Numbered from the stretch's first letter, positions 18,150-29,089 are shown. The stretch: DNA of 64,000 nt from Proteiniclasticum ruminis DSM 24773 (GCF_000701905.1 NZ_JNKC01000001.1:310001-374000), one strand, 5' to 3'. Numbers and translations: made by a program. Notes: generated by a model not told the origin, from the letters alone.

Positions 18150-19988
18150 TTATTTGTCATCCTCAACCTTGAAATCTGCATCAACAACATTATCACCTTG
18201 AGGTCCAGCTTGTCCAGCCTCTTCAGCTCCTGGTGTTCCCTGGTTCTGAGCTGCTTCTGCCTGATAAATCTTAGAAGATACTGCATAGAATTCATTGGTC
18301 AGTTCTTCAGTTGCCTTCTTTATAGCATCCATGTCACTGCCGTCTTTGATGTTCTTCAGCACTTCAAGCTTCTCTGTGATCTTTGCCTGATCCTCTTCAC
18401 TGATTTTCTCCTTCAGTTCTTCCAGAGTCTGCTCAGTCTGATAAACAGCCTGATCTGCATTGTTCTTGACTTCTACTTCTTCTTTCTTTTTCTTGTCTTC
18501 TTCAGCGAATCTTTCTGCTTCCTTCACTGCCTTATCGATTTCTTCATCGGACAGATTTGTAGAAGCTGTAATAGTGATATTCGCTTCTTTATTCGTTGCC
18601 TTATCAACTGCAGCAACTTTTACGATACCATTGGCATCAATGTCGAAGGTAACTTCAATCTGCGGAATACCTCTCTTTGCAGGTGCAATTCCTGATAGTG
18701 TGAATCTTCCAAGGGTCTTGTTGTCTGCGGCCATCTGTCTTTCACCCTGCACAACGTGAACTTCTACAGAAGTCTGACCATCTGCCGCTGTTGTGAAGAT
18801 CTGGCTCTTCTTGGTAGGTATTGTGGTGTTTCTTTCAATGATTGGTGTAGCAACACCGCCATAGGTTTCAAGACCAAGTGTCAGTGGAGTTACATCAAGA
18901 AGAAGGATATCCTTCACTTCTCCAGTAAGAACACCAGCCTGGATTGCTGCACCTAATGCAACAACTTCATCCGCATTGACACCCTTGGATGGTTCTTTTC
19001 CGGTAAAGTCTTTGATTGCATCGATGACTGCAGGAATTCTGGTGGATCCACCTACTAAGATTACCTTGTCGATATCGTTCAGTGTAAGCCCTGCATCATT
19101 CAGAGATTTCTTCATAGGCTCGATGGTAGCCTTCACAAGGTCAGCTGTCAGTTCATTGAACTTTGCTCTTGTCAGAGTCATATCGATATGCTTTGGCCCA
19201 GTTGCATCAGCTGTGATAAATGGCAGGTTGATGGAAGTGGTCATGGAAGAGGAAAGTTCTACCTTTGCCTTCTCTGCAGCTTCCTTCAGTCTCTGGAGCG
19301 CCATTTTATCAGATCTTAAATCGATGCCATTGCTCTTCTTGAACTCATCGGCAATATAGTTCATGACTCTTTCGTCAAAATCATCTCCGCCAAGCTTTGT
19401 GTTACCATTGGTGGAAAGAACTTCGAACACACCATCTCCAAGATCCAGGATAGAAACGTCGAAGGTTCCGCCTCCCAGGTCATATACAAGAATCTTATGG
19501 GCTTCATCCACCTTATCCAGGCCATATGCTAAGGAAGCTGCAGTTGGCTCGTTGATGATTCTAAGCACCTCTAGTCCAGCAATCTTACCTGCATCTTTGG
19601 TTGCCTGTCTCTGGGAGTCGTTGAAATACGCTGGAACTGTAATAACAGCCTGTGTTACTTTTTCGCCCAGGTAGGACTCAGCATCCGCTTTCAGCTTTCC
19701 AAGAACCATCGCTGAGATTTCCTGTGGTGTGTAGTCTTTGCCATCAATATTGAACTTCTTGTCAGTTCCCATGTATCTTTTTGCTGAAGCAATGGTCTTA
19801 TCTGGATTGGTGATAGCCTGTCTCTTTGCAACCTGTCCCACAAGTCTCTCCCCATTGGCCTGGAAAGATACTACTGATGGTGTTGTTCTTCCACCTTCAG
19901 AACTGGTGATGATGACTGGATCTCCACCTTCCATAACTGCAACTACTGAGTTTGTTGTACCTAAGTCAATTCCTATTACTTTTGCCAT
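18150..19988 (-). CDS. dnaK: Chaperone protein DnaK (Hsp70)
   Basis: ATP-dependent Hsp70. 612 residues, usual for Gram-positives. N-terminal ATPase domain with [34 protein letters not shown] and [10 protein letters not shown]; the substrate domain begins after the linker [13 protein letters not shown]. The C-terminal lid ends in an acidic tail ([12 protein letters not shown]). Like other Firmicutes DnaK it lacks the loop insertion of proteobacterial forms. AGGAGG precedes the ATG; grpE ends 13 bases upstream. Confidence 0.99.
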   Translation of the reverse strand: MAKVIGIDLGTTNSVVAVMEGGDPVIITSSEGGRTTPSVVSFQANGERLVGQVAKRQAITNPDKTIASAKRYMGTDKKFNIDGKDYTPQEISAMVLGKLKADAESYLGEKVTQAVITVPAYFNDSQRQATKDAGKIAGLEVLRIINEPTAASLAYGLDKVDEAHKILVYDLGGGTFDVSILDLGDGVFEVLSTNGNTKLGGDDFDERVMNYIADEFKKSNGIDLRSDKMALQRLKEAAEKAKVELSSSMTTSINLPFITADATGPKHIDMTLTRAKFNELTADLVKATIEPMKKSLNDAGLTLNDIDKVILVGGSTRIPAVIDAIKDFTGKEPSKGVNADEVVALGAAIQAGVLTGEVKDILLLDVTPLTLGLETYGGVATPIIERNTTIPTKKSQIFTTAADGQTSVEVHVVQGERQMAADNKTLGRFTLSGIAPAKRGIPQIEVTFDIDANGIVKVAAVDKATNKEANITITASTNLSDEEIDKAVKEAERFAEEDKKKKEEVEVKNNADQAVYQTEQTLEELKEKISEEDQAKITEKLEVLKNIKDGSDMDAIKKATEELTNEFYAVSSKIYQAEAAQNQGTPGAEEAGQAGPQGDNVVDADFKVEDDK

Positions 19989-20001
19989 TTTATATTTCCT
20001 C

Positions 20002-20625
20002 CTAATTTGCGACCTTAACGACGCTGTATCTAATTATTTTTTCTTCTCTTTGATATCCTTTTAAGAAAACATCAACAATTTCTTTCTCTGTGTAACTTGG
20101 ATCCTCTACATGCATCACTGCCTCATGAAGATTTGGATCAAACGGAGTTTCTGTCGAAATCTCCGTAACTTTCAGCTTTTGCAGAGAATCGTGAAATTGA
20201 GCCAGTGTCATAGAGACACCTTTCTTCAATGCTTCCACATCCTGAGCCTCCACTTTCAGAGACATTTCCAGATTATCCAGAACTGGAAGAAGCTCCTTCA
20301 CAACATCTACGATACTGTCTGCATAGATCCCTTCCTTCTCTTTCTGTGTTCTCTTTCTATAATTGTCATATTCTGCACTGATTCTTGCAAGCCTGTCTTT
20401 CAATGCACTGTTTTCATTTTCCAGCTTCTTGATGCTTTCCAGCATTTCCTTTTTCTTTCTGAACAGTTCCTTCATATCTACCGTATTCTCAACTTTTTCT
20501 TCAGTATGCTCTTCACTGGATTCCACCTCATTTGTTTCTTCCTCCAATGTTTCCACAGGATTCTCTTCAGTGGCTGCTTCCTCTGTCTTCAAATCCTCAG
20601 GATTCATATTCTTATCCTCCGTCAT
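20002..20625 (-). CDS. grpE: Nucleotide exchange factor GrpE
   Basis: Exchange factor for DnaK. 207 residues: an acidic, disordered N-terminus (about 1-50, Glu/Thr-rich), a long coiled coil (about 50-110) and the beta-wing with [20 protein letters not shown] and [17 protein letters not shown]. The ATG at 20623-20625 overlaps hrcA by 14 bases and has GAGGAGG six bases before it. A second in-frame ATG at 20607 also has a GGAGG, so a shorter form is possible. Confidence 0.97.
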   Translation of the reverse strand: MTEDKNMNPEDLKTEEAATEENPVETLEEETNEVESSEEHTEEKVENTVDMKELFRKKKEMLESIKKLENENSALKDRLARISAEYDNYRKRTQKEKEGIYADSIVDVVKELLPVLDNLEMSLKVEAQDVEALKKGVSMTLAQFHDSLQKLKVTEISTETPFDPNLHEAVMHVEDPSYTEKEIVDVFLKGYQREEKIIRYSVVKVAN

Positions 20626-21664
20626 TTACATCCTCCTCGTTGAGCTTCTTTTTCAGCTCTTTCTTCACATTATTTATGATAGACACTACCTTCTGATAAT
20701 CCAGCCGTCTCGGGCCAATCAGATTGATGGTGCCAACATTTTCATCATTGATTCGATAACTTGTGGTGATGATTGTGAAATCCTTTGCTTCAGGAAGCGC
20801 CAGCTCATCTCCTAAGGTGATCATCATTTCCTCATCCAGATCTTCCATATCATGAAAGAGCAGTTCAGGCTGCTCCAGAAGTCCCAGAAAGTCCTTCATT
20901 TTGTTGATGTCTGAAAACTCAGGATAGTTCAGGATTTTTGATGTTCCATCCACAAAATACTGATCTTCAGAAGCTTCTTCATTTAAACTGTCATAAACTG
21001 CCGACAGAATCGATAAAAACAGTTCATCATACCCTTCCAGATCATTTTTCAAACTGTTGACGATATGAAGATTGATGTCTTCAATGGTCATATCCTTCAG
21101 CTTCAGATTCAGAAGGTTGCAGATGTTTGTCAGCACTTCTGGTTCTGGTGTGTGATTCAGCTTGATAAGCTTATGGGTGATTGATCCATGGTCTACCATG
21201 ATCACCGCAAGAATTGTATTCTTCTCTACTTGGATCAGCTGAATATTTTTCACATGAGCTTTTGAAAGACTGGGTTTCTTGGCGATAACCGCCAGATTCG
21301 TCAGCTCAGAGAGCATCATCGCTGTCTGTTTCATGATCTTGTCCATTTCAAAAGCAGCCATAGTGATGATTTTATCTTTGATAAATCGCACCTCGTCAGG
21401 ACTTAATGATTCAAGTGTCATGAGCTTATCAATATACATACGGTAGCCCTTTGCTGAGGGAACCCTGCCTGAAGAAGAGTGCAACTGATCCAAATAACCC
21501 AGTTCTTCCAAATCCGCCATTTCATTTCGGATGGTAGCAGAACTGATGCCTAATTTGTATTTTTTCTCTAAGGTTCTAGACCCTACAGGCTCTCCTGTCA
21601 TAATATAATCAGTGACAATCGCTTTCAGTATTTCAAGTTTTCTTCGATCCACTTCTGTTGACAC
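20612..21664 (-). CDS. hrcA: Heat-inducible transcription repressor HrcA
   Basis: Repressor that binds CIRCE and controls class I heat-shock genes. 350 residues from GTG at 21662-21664 (VSTEVDRRKLEILKAIVTDY). The winged helix is at about residues 5-75 (GEPVGSRTLEKKYKLGISSATIRNEMADLEELGYL), followed by a GAF-like domain. I chose the GTG because AGGAGGGG lies nine bases before it; the in-frame TTG at 21694 lies inside the CIRCE operator. It autoregulates through the CIRCE just upstream. Confidence 0.97.
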   Translation of the reverse strand: MSTEVDRRKLEILKAIVTDYIMTGEPVGSRTLEKKYKLGISSATIRNEMADLEELGYLDQLHSSSGRVPSAKGYRMYIDKLMTLESLSPDEVRFIKDKIITMAAFEMDKIMKQTAMMLSELTNLAVIAKKPSLSKAHVKNIQLIQVEKNTILAVIMVDHGSITHKLIKLNHTPEPEVLTNICNLLNLKLKDMTIEDINLHIVNSLKNDLEGYDELFLSILSAVYDSLNEEASEDQYFVDGTSKILNYPEFSDINKMKDFLGLLEQPELLFHDMEDLDEEMMITLGDELALPEAKDFTIITTSYRINDENVGTINLIGPRRLDYQKVVSIINNVKKELKKKLNEEDVNDGG

Positions 21665-21683
21665 TCTAACTCCCCTCCTTTTA

Positions 21684-21710
21684 TTAGCACTCAAAACAAG
21701 TGAGTGCTAA
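21684..21710. promoter_or_regulatory. CIRCE element (HrcA operator), perfect consensus
   Basis: TTAGCACTC, nine bases, GAGTGCTAA: an exact match to the CIRCE consensus. It lies 20 bases before the hrcA start and just downstream of the predicted transcription start, so bound HrcA would block initiation and the element would also form a 5' hairpin in the mRNA. Confidence 0.98.
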
Positions 21711-21723
21711 CAGGTACGTTATT

Positions 21724-21752
21724 AAAATACCACCTCCCGGGAGATTTGTAAA
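21724..21752 (-). promoter_or_regulatory. Sigma-A promoter of the hrcA operon with palindromic spacer
   Basis: TTTACA (21747-21752), 17 bases, TATTTT (21724-21729) on the minus strand; predicted start near 21717, overlapping the CIRCE edge. The spacer contains CTCCCGGGAG, a perfect 10-base palindrome in an otherwise AT-rich region. Confidence 0.75.
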
Positions 21753-21819
21753 TACCTTTTTTCTAATTTTAACCTAGTTTTAATGCTCCTCCCAGGATCC
21801 ACACACTTCCCCACTTATG

Positions 21820-21877
21820 AGAAAAGCTCTCTATCACGTTCATCGCCAAAGCGAATCCCACAACAGAGAGCTTTTCT
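21820..21877 (-). terminator. Intrinsic terminator of the V-type ATPase operon
   Basis: AGAAAAGCTCTCT and AGAGAGCTTTTCT form a 13-base perfect stem around an inner TCGC-ttt-GGCGA hairpin. It begins at the stop codon of the subunit D gene. The minus strand leaves it through TTTTC. A bipartite terminator structure. Confidence 0.85.
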
Positions 21878-22497
21878 TATATTTTTCGGTCTTTTTTGCT
21901 TTTAATCACTTTTTGCCTTGTGAATTCTTCTCGTTCCTTCTCTTCCAAGGCTTCTGTAATAAACTTGATATTCTGCTGAAACTCAGGAATCACAATATTT
22001 TTCAACGCATTTGCACGCTTCTGTGATTTTCTGATTGCATTTGCTAAGCGGTACACAGAATTCTCAATATCAGCAAGTTTTACAGATAACTCCTTCACTT
22101 CCTGAAACATTCTATACGCATAGTCAAACTTCGTATTTGCCCTCTCCATACCATAAGTGAGCTTCATTTGAGGCTTCTCGTGAGAAACCATAGGTATTTC
22201 CACACCCATGACACTTCGGTAGGTGATTGATATCCCATCATCTATGGGTACCATTTCAGCGAGATCAGAGATGATTCCAAGCGTGGTATTAGCTTCTTGC
22301 AATGCAATATAGGCTTTATTGAACGTAACTGAAATCTGGTCTCTCAAACTCTTTATTTCATCTAAATGAATCATGATCTCTCTGATGAGAATATTTCGTT
22401 TTCGATCCATGAGCTCATAACCTAGTTCAGCAAGAGAACTGGATTTTTTCAGTGCGATGAGATTTCCCTTCGTTGGAAAAACCTGATTATTTGCCAT
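21877..22497 (-). CDS. atpD: V-type ATP synthase subunit D
   Basis: Central rotor stalk subunit D of the V/A-type ATPase. 206 residues, almost entirely long alpha-helical coiled coil, beginning FPTKGNLIALKKSSSLAELGYELMDRKRNIL, the standard N-terminal signature. The C-terminal helix ends in a Lys/Arg-rich tail. Last gene of the operon; the gap from subunit B is two bases, and a terminator overlaps its stop. Confidence 0.96.
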   Translation of the reverse strand: MANNQVFPTKGNLIALKKSSSLAELGYELMDRKRNILIREIMIHLDEIKSLRDQISVTFNKAYIALQEANTTLGIISDLAEMVPIDDGISITYRSVMGVEIPMVSHEKPQMKLTYGMERANTKFDYAYRMFQEVKELSVKLADIENSVYRLANAIRKSQKRANALKNIVIPEFQQNIKFITEALEEKEREEFTRQKVIKSKKDRKI

Positions 22498-22499
22498 AA

Positions 22500-23942
22500 T
22501 TATTCACCATCCATTGCTAGTTCACGGATGATAGACCTTTCAGCAATCTTAAATCTTTTCATGCTCCGCTCTCGATTGTAGTTCTGATCGAGGATTTCGG
22601 AATCAATTCTATCCAGTTCCTGTTTAGGTAGCATCGAAAGCAGATCCCATCCGAGGTCCAGAGTTTCAAGAATATCTCTATTTGTATCCATTCCCTGATT
22701 CAGGAACTGGCTTTCAAAGAGTTTTCCAAACTCCATATACTGCTTATCCAGATCACTTAACTCATCTTCACCAATAACAGAAGCCAAACTTCGTGCATCC
22801 TGTACTTTCGCATAACAGGCAAACAGCTGATTCGCTACAGAGGAGTGATCTTTTCTAGTATAACCATCACCAATACCATCCTTCATCAGTCTGGAAAGTG
22901 AAGGCAGTACCCCTACAGGCGGATATATCCCTAGCTGATTCAAGTCTCGATCCAAAACAATCTGGCCTTCGGTAATATACCCAGTTAAATCTGGGATAGG
23001 GTGTGTAATATCATCATTTGGCATTGTCAGTATCGGAATCTGTGTTACAGATCCTTTTGCATTCTCAATAATTCCTGCTCTCTCATAAAGAGATGACAAG
23101 TCTGAGTACAGATATCCTGGATATCCCTTTCTTCCTGGAATTTCTCCTTTACTGTTGGAGAATTCACGCAGAGCCTCACTGTAGGAGGTAATATCCGTTA
23201 GAATAACCAGAATGTGCATATCATGTTCATAAGCTAGATATTCAGCGGCTGTCAGAGCACAACGTGGTGCAAGAATACGTTCTATGATTGGATCATTAGA
23301 AAGATTCAAGAACATCACCACATTTTCCATTACACCGGCTTCTTCCAGAGATCTTTTGAAGTAATCCGCAACATCATTCTTAACACCCATTGCAGCGAAA
23401 ACAACTGCGAAGTTTTTTCCGTCTCCTTCGGATATTTTCGCCTGCTTCACAATCTGAACTGCCAGCTCATTATGTGGCATTCCTGAACCTGTGAAAATCG
23501 GCAGTTTCTGTCCGCGGATTAGCGTTGTAAGGGCATCAATACTGCTGATTCCGGTATTGATATAGTTTCTTGGATAAATTCTAGATACAGGATTTAGCGG
23601 CAAGCCATTAATATCCATCATTTTATCTGCAAAAATCTTACCAAGGCCATCAATAGGCTTACCTGCCCCATTAAATACTCTACCAAGAATTTCCTTTGAC
23701 AAAGGTAATTCCATCGGTTTCCCTGTGAACTTTGACGTGGTGTTTTTTAAAGAAAGACCATTGGTCCCTTCAAAAACCTGGACAACCACACGTTGCCCAT
23801 CTATCTGGACGACACGGCCTGTTTTCACCGTGCCATCCTTCATTGTAATTTCTACTAATTCTTCATAACCAACTTCCTTCACATTGTCTAACACAATGAG
23901 AGGGCCGTTAATTTCGCTAAGTCCCAAATACTGAAGGCTCAA
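22500..23942 (-). CDS. atpB: V-type ATP synthase subunit B
   Basis: Non-catalytic nucleotide-binding subunit of the V1 hexamer. 480 residues. It has the B-type loop [14 protein letters not shown] instead of a Walker A, plus [16 protein letters not shown] and [36 protein letters not shown]. The start is TTG (23940-23942), preceded by AGGAGG with good spacing; there is no ATG nearby at the right length. It follows subunit A by 18 bases. Confidence 0.96.
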   Translation of the reverse strand: MSLQYLGLSEINGPLIVLDNVKEVGYEELVEITMKDGTVKTGRVVQIDGQRVVVQVFEGTNGLSLKNTTSKFTGKPMELPLSKEILGRVFNGAGKPIDGLGKIFADKMMDINGLPLNPVSRIYPRNYINTGISSIDALTTLIRGQKLPIFTGSGMPHNELAVQIVKQAKISEGDGKNFAVVFAAMGVKNDVADYFKRSLEEAGVMENVVMFLNLSNDPIIERILAPRCALTAAEYLAYEHDMHILVILTDITSYSEALREFSNSKGEIPGRKGYPGYLYSDLSSLYERAGIIENAKGSVTQIPILTMPNDDITHPIPDLTGYITEGQIVLDRDLNQLGIYPPVGVLPSLSRLMKDGIGDGYTRKDHSSVANQLFACYAKVQDARSLASVIGEDELSDLDKQYMEFGKLFESQFLNQGMDTNRDILETLDLGWDLLSMLPKQELDRIDSEILDQNYNRERSMKRFKIAERSIIRELAMDGE

Positions 23943-23960
23943 CTGATTTCCTCCTTTCGA

Positions 23961-25712
23961 CTAATGTACTTTAGCGATAGCTTTGTCAATGATACCGTAG
24001 TACTCATCAAGTTTTCCAAGATTATCGTTCGGCACATCATATTTCATTCGCGTTACATTTTCAAAGATACCTGTCTGTATTAGCATATTCAGTGATTTAT
24101 CAGAGCTGATATATTCTCTGGCTTTTCTATTCAGATAAAGGATTACCTCCATCATCTTCAGCTGTTTCTCTAAAGGCACGTATGTGTCATCTTTATGGAA
24201 TGCATTCTGCTGAAGGAATCCAACTCTAATCACCTTGGAAATTTCAATAATCAGTTTCTGATCATCCGGAAGCACATCACTACCAATCAGCTTCACAATC
24301 TCCATCAGCTTGTTTTCTTCTGCAAGAAGAGTCATAATCTCATTCCTATGTGTGAGAAATTTAGGTCCAAGGTTTTTATTGTACCATCTGGACAGATCCC
24401 CCACATATTCAGAATAGGATAAGTTCCAGTTGATTGCAGAATAATGACGAATATAGGCAAGCTGTTTATCTAGCGCCCAGAAGCATCTGACAAACCTTTT
24501 TGTATTCTGTGTTACAGGTTCTGAAAAATCCGCTCCTTGAGGAGATACTGCTCCAATGATGGACACAGACCCTTCGGAATAATTTGTATTTTTCACATAT
24601 CCTGCTCTCTCATAGAACTGCGAGATTCTGCTTGGCAAATAAGCAGGGAATCCTTCTTCTGCTGGCATTTCTTCAAGTCTTCCGCTGATTTCACGAAGAG
24701 CTTCTGCCCAACGTGAGGTAGAGTCTGCCATCATCGCCACGTGATACCCCATATCCCGGTAATATTCAGCCAAAGTGATTCCTGTATAAATACTTGCTTC
24801 ACGAGCTGCCACCGGCATGTTTGATGTATTGGCAATGAGGACTGTTCTTTCTAAAAGAGGTCTGTTCGATTTTGGGTCAATCAGTTCTGAGAATTCTTCA
24901 AGAACTTGAGTCATCTCATTTCCGCGTTCACCGCATCCCACATAAACAATAATATCTGCATCACACCATTTTGCCAGCTGATGCTGTGTCATGGTTTTTC
25001 CGGTCCCGAAACCACCTGGCACAGCAGCTGTTCCACCTTTTGCGATGGGAAACAGCGTATCAATAACTCTCTGTCCTGTAATTAGTGGTATCGATATTGG
25101 AAGCCTCTCTTTTACAGGCCTTGGTGTCTTGATTGGCCACTTTTGGACTAGTGTCAGTTCATGAACAACACCATTTTCATCCTTCAGCTTCAGTATACAG
25201 TCATGGATTTTACGCTTGCCATTCTCCGCCACATAAACTGCAGTTCCGTATAGATGTGGTGGCACCATGAGTCTATGTTCAATAAGGTTTGTTTCAGGAA
25301 CAGTCGCATAGATCTGACCTGGGCTAAGTGCCTCACCTTCTTGTATCTTCATGGTTACATCCCATTCTTTATGGTTATCCAGAGACTCCACATTGCTTCC
25401 CGGTTCAATAAAAGCACCGGACAGCTGAGAAATATCCTTCAACGGTCTTTCGATACCATCAAAGATATTTTTAATAATACCAGGTCCTAAAGTTACAGAT
25501 ATCGGCATTCCTGTTGGGAAAACCGGCTCACCTGGTTTTAGACTGGTTGTACTTTCATACACCTGAATCGTCGTGAATTTATTCGTAATGGAAATTACTT
25601 CTCCCATAAGCTTCTTATGGCCAACATAAACCATTTCCAACATTTCAAAATCAGAAGAATCTTTCACAGTGATTACAGGCCCATTAATTGAATATATTAA
25701 ATTTTCACTCAC
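23961..25712 (-). CDS. atpA: V-type ATP synthase catalytic subunit A
   Basis: Catalytic ATP-binding subunit. 583 residues, with the A-specific non-homologous insert at about 110-200. Walker A is [11 protein letters not shown] near residue 230; other motifs are [53 protein letters not shown] and the TP-rich hinge [15 protein letters not shown]. The start is GTG (25710-25712) with GAGGTG upstream. It sits between subunits E and B. Confidence 0.97.
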   Translation of the reverse strand: MSENLIYSINGPVITVKDSSDFEMLEMVYVGHKKLMGEVISITNKFTTIQVYESTTSLKPGEPVFPTGMPISVTLGPGIIKNIFDGIERPLKDISQLSGAFIEPGSNVESLDNHKEWDVTMKIQEGEALSPGQIYATVPETNLIEHRLMVPPHLYGTAVYVAENGKRKIHDCILKLKDENGVVHELTLVQKWPIKTPRPVKERLPISIPLITGQRVIDTLFPIAKGGTAAVPGGFGTGKTMTQHQLAKWCDADIIVYVGCGERGNEMTQVLEEFSELIDPKSNRPLLERTVLIANTSNMPVAAREASIYTGITLAEYYRDMGYHVAMMADSTSRWAEALREISGRLEEMPAEEGFPAYLPSRISQFYERAGYVKNTNYSEGSVSIIGAVSPQGADFSEPVTQNTKRFVRCFWALDKQLAYIRHYSAINWNLSYSEYVGDLSRWYNKNLGPKFLTHRNEIMTLLAEENKLMEIVKLIGSDVLPDDQKLIIEISKVIRVGFLQQNAFHKDDTYVPLEKQLKMMEVILYLNRKAREYISSDKSLNMLIQTGIFENVTRMKYDVPNDNLGKLDEYYGIIDKAIAKVH

Positions 25713-25749
25713 TTAATCACCTCTTTGCATTGAATGCAACGCCCACATA

Positions 25750-26349
25750 TCAGTTTAGAATCAGTTCAGAATTCGCATAGAATTTATTGTGCTGCTCTTT
25801 CAGCTTTGCATCATAGGTTTCATCAATGAAAATATTCTCTTCATAGAATTCAATGATAAAGCCACCAATCTCAATCTCTTTCTTTGCTTTTACCTGAGCT
25901 TCTCCTTTGAAGCATGCTCCAAGTTCTTCCGCATACTTCATATCATTTTCTGATATCAGCAGATTTGCTTTTGAACCATATGCTCCACTGACCGCTTCAA
26001 TTTTAGCCTTCATCTTGCTGAGATACTCTTCAGTTGCTGTATACGCCTTCAATTTTGACTTCAGTTCACCAAACAGCTCCTCAATCAGCTCATTTCTCAT
26101 ACGCATCAGCTTCCTCTGATTTTCATCAATGAGTTTACTGATGGCAATCGCATGTTCACTTTCTATACTCTTTACTTCATGCTCTAAATACACATTAGTA
26201 TTCTTCGCTTCGTAGTCCTCAATTTGTTTTATGCTTCTATTCTTGATTCTTTGAATCTCATTTCTGGCATCATCCATTTCCTTTTGTGATAATCTACCGA
26301 TTTCATTTCTAAAATAGGTTTCCAGCTCTGCGATTGTATTATATTTCAT
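25750..26349 (-). CDS. atpE: V-type ATP synthase subunit E
   Basis: Peripheral stalk subunit E. 199 residues: an N-terminal charged coiled coil (about 1-105, EIGRLSQKEMDDARNEIQRI onward) and a globular C-terminal domain. I chose ATG at 26347-26349, six bases after GAGGTG; an in-frame GTG at 26358 overlaps that site. It pairs with the subunit G/H-like coiled coil encoded at the operon start. The subunit F stop (TGA) overlaps its ribosome binding site. Confidence 0.92.
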   Translation of the reverse strand: MKYNTIAELETYFRNEIGRLSQKEMDDARNEIQRIKNRSIKQIEDYEAKNTNVYLEHEVKSIESEHAIAISKLIDENQRKLMRMRNELIEELFGELKSKLKAYTATEEYLSKMKAKIEAVSGAYGSKANLLISENDMKYAEELGACFKGEAQVKAKKEIEIGGFIIEFYEENIFIDETYDAKLKEQHNKFYANSELILN

Positions 26350-26359
26350 ATTCTTCACC

Positions 26360-26668
26360 TCATAATTTCACACCAATTGCATCGCTTACATACTTGTCTA
26401 TGGTCTCACCAATCTTATGCTGGCCATGACGGTCTGGTATTTCAACGATCAATGGTTTGAGCTGTCTTAATTTTAATTCAGAAATAACATCTGCGCAGGT
26501 TTCGATGAGTTTCGTTGTAATAAGGACTATGGCAATATCTTCCTGATGCATTGCCTTTTCCAGCTCTTCAAGCACTTCACGACGTTCGTGAACGACAACA
26601 CCTTCAATTCCTGCCATCCGCATCCCCATTTGAGTATCAATATTGTCACTTATTAGAAAAAATCTCAT
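26360..26668 (-). CDS. atpF: V-type ATP synthase subunit F
   Basis: Small rotor stalk subunit F (NtpG-like), which caps the central stalk and can modulate coupling. 102 residues with a Rossmann-like fold: FFLISDNIDTQMGMRMAGIEG, DIAIVLITTKLIE, PLIVEIPDRHG. Length and motifs are typical. It lies between subunit K and subunit E; most clostridial operons have it after subunit C. Confidence 0.93.
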   Translation of the reverse strand: MRFFLISDNIDTQMGMRMAGIEGVVVHERREVLEELEKAMHQEDIAIVLITTKLIETCADVISELKLRQLKPLIVEIPDRHGQHKIGETIDKYVSDAIGVKL

Positions 26669-26683
26669 GAAAACCTCCTTATC

Positions 26684-27133
26684 TTACAGCTTGTTAATAA
26701 TAAGAATAGAGATCAACAATCCGTAAATCGCAACACCTTCACCAAGGGCAACGAAAATCAGAGATTTACCAAAGTTCTTTTCATTTTCAGAGAATGCGCC
26801 AATAGCTGCTGGTGCTGCTGCTGCAACTGCGATACCAGCGCCAAGAGCAGACATTCCTGTAGCAAGGGCTGCACTGATAAAGCCTAATCCCTGTGCGATG
26901 GTTCCAGTTATAGATTCGCCAGCAGCTGCAGTACCTTCTGCTGCAAGTACAGAGAAATCTCCTACAGAGAAAAGGACTGAACCAATCACTACAACAAAGA
27001 ACATGACGATATGAGTAATCAGCCTGGTTTTTGCGGACTGAGCGCTCATATTTCCTTTAAACACCTTTATTAAAGGAAGAGAGATTAACACAATAAGTAC
27101 CATTGGAACTAATAATTCGATCATATTTAACAT
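26684..27133 (-). CDS. atpK: V-type ATP synthase subunit K (membrane rotor proteolipid)
   Basis: Ion-carrying c-ring subunit. 149 residues with four predicted TM helices. Only the second hairpin is c-like (GFISAALATGMSALGAGIAV, then ALGEGVAIYGLL); its Glu132 is the likely ion-binding carboxylate. The first hairpin (about residues 5-62) lacks a carboxylate and the glycine-rich signature. The residue after Glu132 is Gly, not Ser or Thr, and there is no obvious Gln partner in the facing helix, so sequence does not support a classical Na+ site; the coupling ion remains open. AGGAGG-like site upstream. Confidence 0.9.
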   Translation of the reverse strand: MLNMIELLVPMVLIVLISLPLIKVFKGNMSAQSAKTRLITHIVMFFVVVIGSVLFSVGDFSVLAAEGTAAAGESITGTIAQGLGFISAALATGMSALGAGIAVAAAAPAAIGAFSENEKNFGKSLIFVALGEGVAIYGLLISILIINKL

Positions 27134-27146
27134 TTTTTATCCTCCA

Positions 27147-29072
27147 CTATAAATATTCTTTCAAAGTTTTAAAAGGAATTCCATCGCCAGTATAGTATCT
27201 GGAGAACATTTCATAAAACTCCAGTCTCAGTACCTGTATACCTACGATGAGCCCTTCCAACGCCATAACGAAAATATTACCAAAAATAAACACTATTGGT
27301 CCTGCATTTCCAGTCATTTCCATAAGGCTCGAAACAACCAGCATCATACCTGCATGGGAAAGCACAAACCCTGCTACTCTCATATAAGACATAGTATTCG
27401 TGATATAAGAGAGCACAATTTCAAAGAGTTCAAAAAATGCTTCAGTGAAAAATCCACCAAATCCATTCGGGAACATCGCCTCTCCATGTACCTTTCTTTC
27501 AATTGCTTCCTTCAGGAACATGAGCAATAGTGGTACTCCTACGAATAGAACTAATGTTACTGGATTAAAGGGATTTGCTATGCCACCAAGCATCAGACCT
27601 GCGCCAATGATCACAAAGCCGTAAAACACCAATCCAGCCACGCCATTATGTGACAGGAACATCTCCACTGTATGTTTTTTCTTATAGTTCACATAGATAT
27701 TAATACCTATGGTAGAAATAATCAGAACAGAACCAATGGCGATGGCAGAAAGCAGCAGTGTCATTGTAAAACCAGGATCCATGGTATGGATTGGTTTGCC
27801 TGGCAGACCCAGCACATTGATGAAGAACGGATCTAAAAGATGTTCATTTCCAAATACAGACCCATACAATAATCCGAATACTGCTGAAGAAATACCGATA
27901 CGTATACCTACAGCACCTAATTTCATACCCTTAAACTTATACATGACCCATCCAAGAAGAGAAAGTACAAGTCCTTGTCCGACATCTCCAAACATAATTC
28001 CGAAGAGCAGTGTATAAGTCAGCGCAACAAACGGTGTAGGATCTATCCCTTTATAATCTGCAACTCCATACATCTCAACAAACATTCCGAAGGGTTCAGA
28101 AAACCATCCATTCTTCAGTTTTGTTGGTGGAGTAAGCCTTTTATCATTGTTCGCTGGACGCACTTCAATTTCAACAGAAGGAATACCCTCAAACAGCTTA
28201 TGGATTTGATCCAAGTCATCTTTAGCCATGAATCCGGTGATAGAGAATCTTCCACCTAATCCCACGACAAACTTTCTTGCTTCAAAGATCATGCTGACCT
28301 TAGAAAGCACTGCGGTAAATAACGAATATCTGTCTCTTGTTCTCTCAAGAAGCTCTTGTTCACTTTCTTTGAGCTTTAACAAATCCTTGTTTAAGCTGTC
28401 GATTTCCTTTAGCAGGTTCTCTTCTGCTTCTTCAGGTGTACCATGTACAAAATCTGGTATATGGATTCTGTCAAAATAGAGAGAAGAAAATACGTTGTCC
28501 ACCTCTCGTTCGAATTCATTAGTCGTTATGTAGATACCCCAGCTGTAATTGCTGTCCTTGTTGAATGAGTTCCATATAAATGGTCTGTTATCATAAAACT
28601 TCAGCTTTTCTTCACTGTCCAAAGGCAGTCTACCGACTCTGCTTATGAGATAACGGCAAGAAAACAAATCATCGAGTGAAATATCCAAGGATTTGATATT
28701 TCGAACTTGTTTTAGAGCATCCTGGTCTTCTTGGATCAGCTGCTTGATTTCATTTTCATTTGATGTGATTTCTTCAAACTTATGGTAAGTTCTTTCAATA
28801 AATCGCTCGATTCTACTTAAATCGCATTCCTGAACATTTACTTCTTTTGGCACAATCTCAAGATGCATCTTATCGACAATTTCGTTGATTCTGTTCAGCA
28901 TCTTTAAATATGGATTGTCATAATACATAGAAGTCAATCCATGCACTGCTCCTACAAGCTTAGAAGCCGGTTCTGGATGGAAGTTGTCAAGCTCGATGAA
29001 TTTCGCCAGCACTTCATCTAAATGCTCATTATCCGCAAAAATATTGACCAGTTTCATTTTAGCAATTGCCAT
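27147..29072 (-). CDS. atpI: V-type ATP synthase subunit I (membrane stator)
   Basis: Stator subunit homologous to eukaryotic Vo subunit a. 641 residues: a cytosolic N-terminal half with coiled coils (about 1-330) and eight predicted TM helices in the C-terminal half. EPFGMFVEMYGVADYKGIDPTP and FGIMFGDVGQGL mark the domain boundary. The ion half-channel segment includes the conserved FEIVLSYITNTMSYMRVAGF with its essential Arg. GGAGGAG precedes the ATG. It lies between subunit C and subunit K. Confidence 0.96.
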   Translation of the reverse strand: MAIAKMKLVNIFADNEHLDEVLAKFIELDNFHPEPASKLVGAVHGLTSMYYDNPYLKMLNRINEIVDKMHLEIVPKEVNVQECDLSRIERFIERTYHKFEEITSNENEIKQLIQEDQDALKQVRNIKSLDISLDDLFSCRYLISRVGRLPLDSEEKLKFYDNRPFIWNSFNKDSNYSWGIYITTNEFEREVDNVFSSLYFDRIHIPDFVHGTPEEAEENLLKEIDSLNKDLLKLKESEQELLERTRDRYSLFTAVLSKVSMIFEARKFVVGLGGRFSITGFMAKDDLDQIHKLFEGIPSVEIEVRPANNDKRLTPPTKLKNGWFSEPFGMFVEMYGVADYKGIDPTPFVALTYTLLFGIMFGDVGQGLVLSLLGWVMYKFKGMKLGAVGIRIGISSAVFGLLYGSVFGNEHLLDPFFINVLGLPGKPIHTMDPGFTMTLLLSAIAIGSVLIISTIGINIYVNYKKKHTVEMFLSHNGVAGLVFYGFVIIGAGLMLGGIANPFNPVTLVLFVGVPLLLMFLKEAIERKVHGEAMFPNGFGGFFTEAFFELFEIVLSYITNTMSYMRVAGFVLSHAGMMLVVSSLMEMTGNAGPIVFIFGNIFVMALEGLIVGIQVLRLEFYEMFSRYYTGDGIPFKTLKEYL

Positions 29073-29089
29073 ACTTTACTCCTCCTTCC

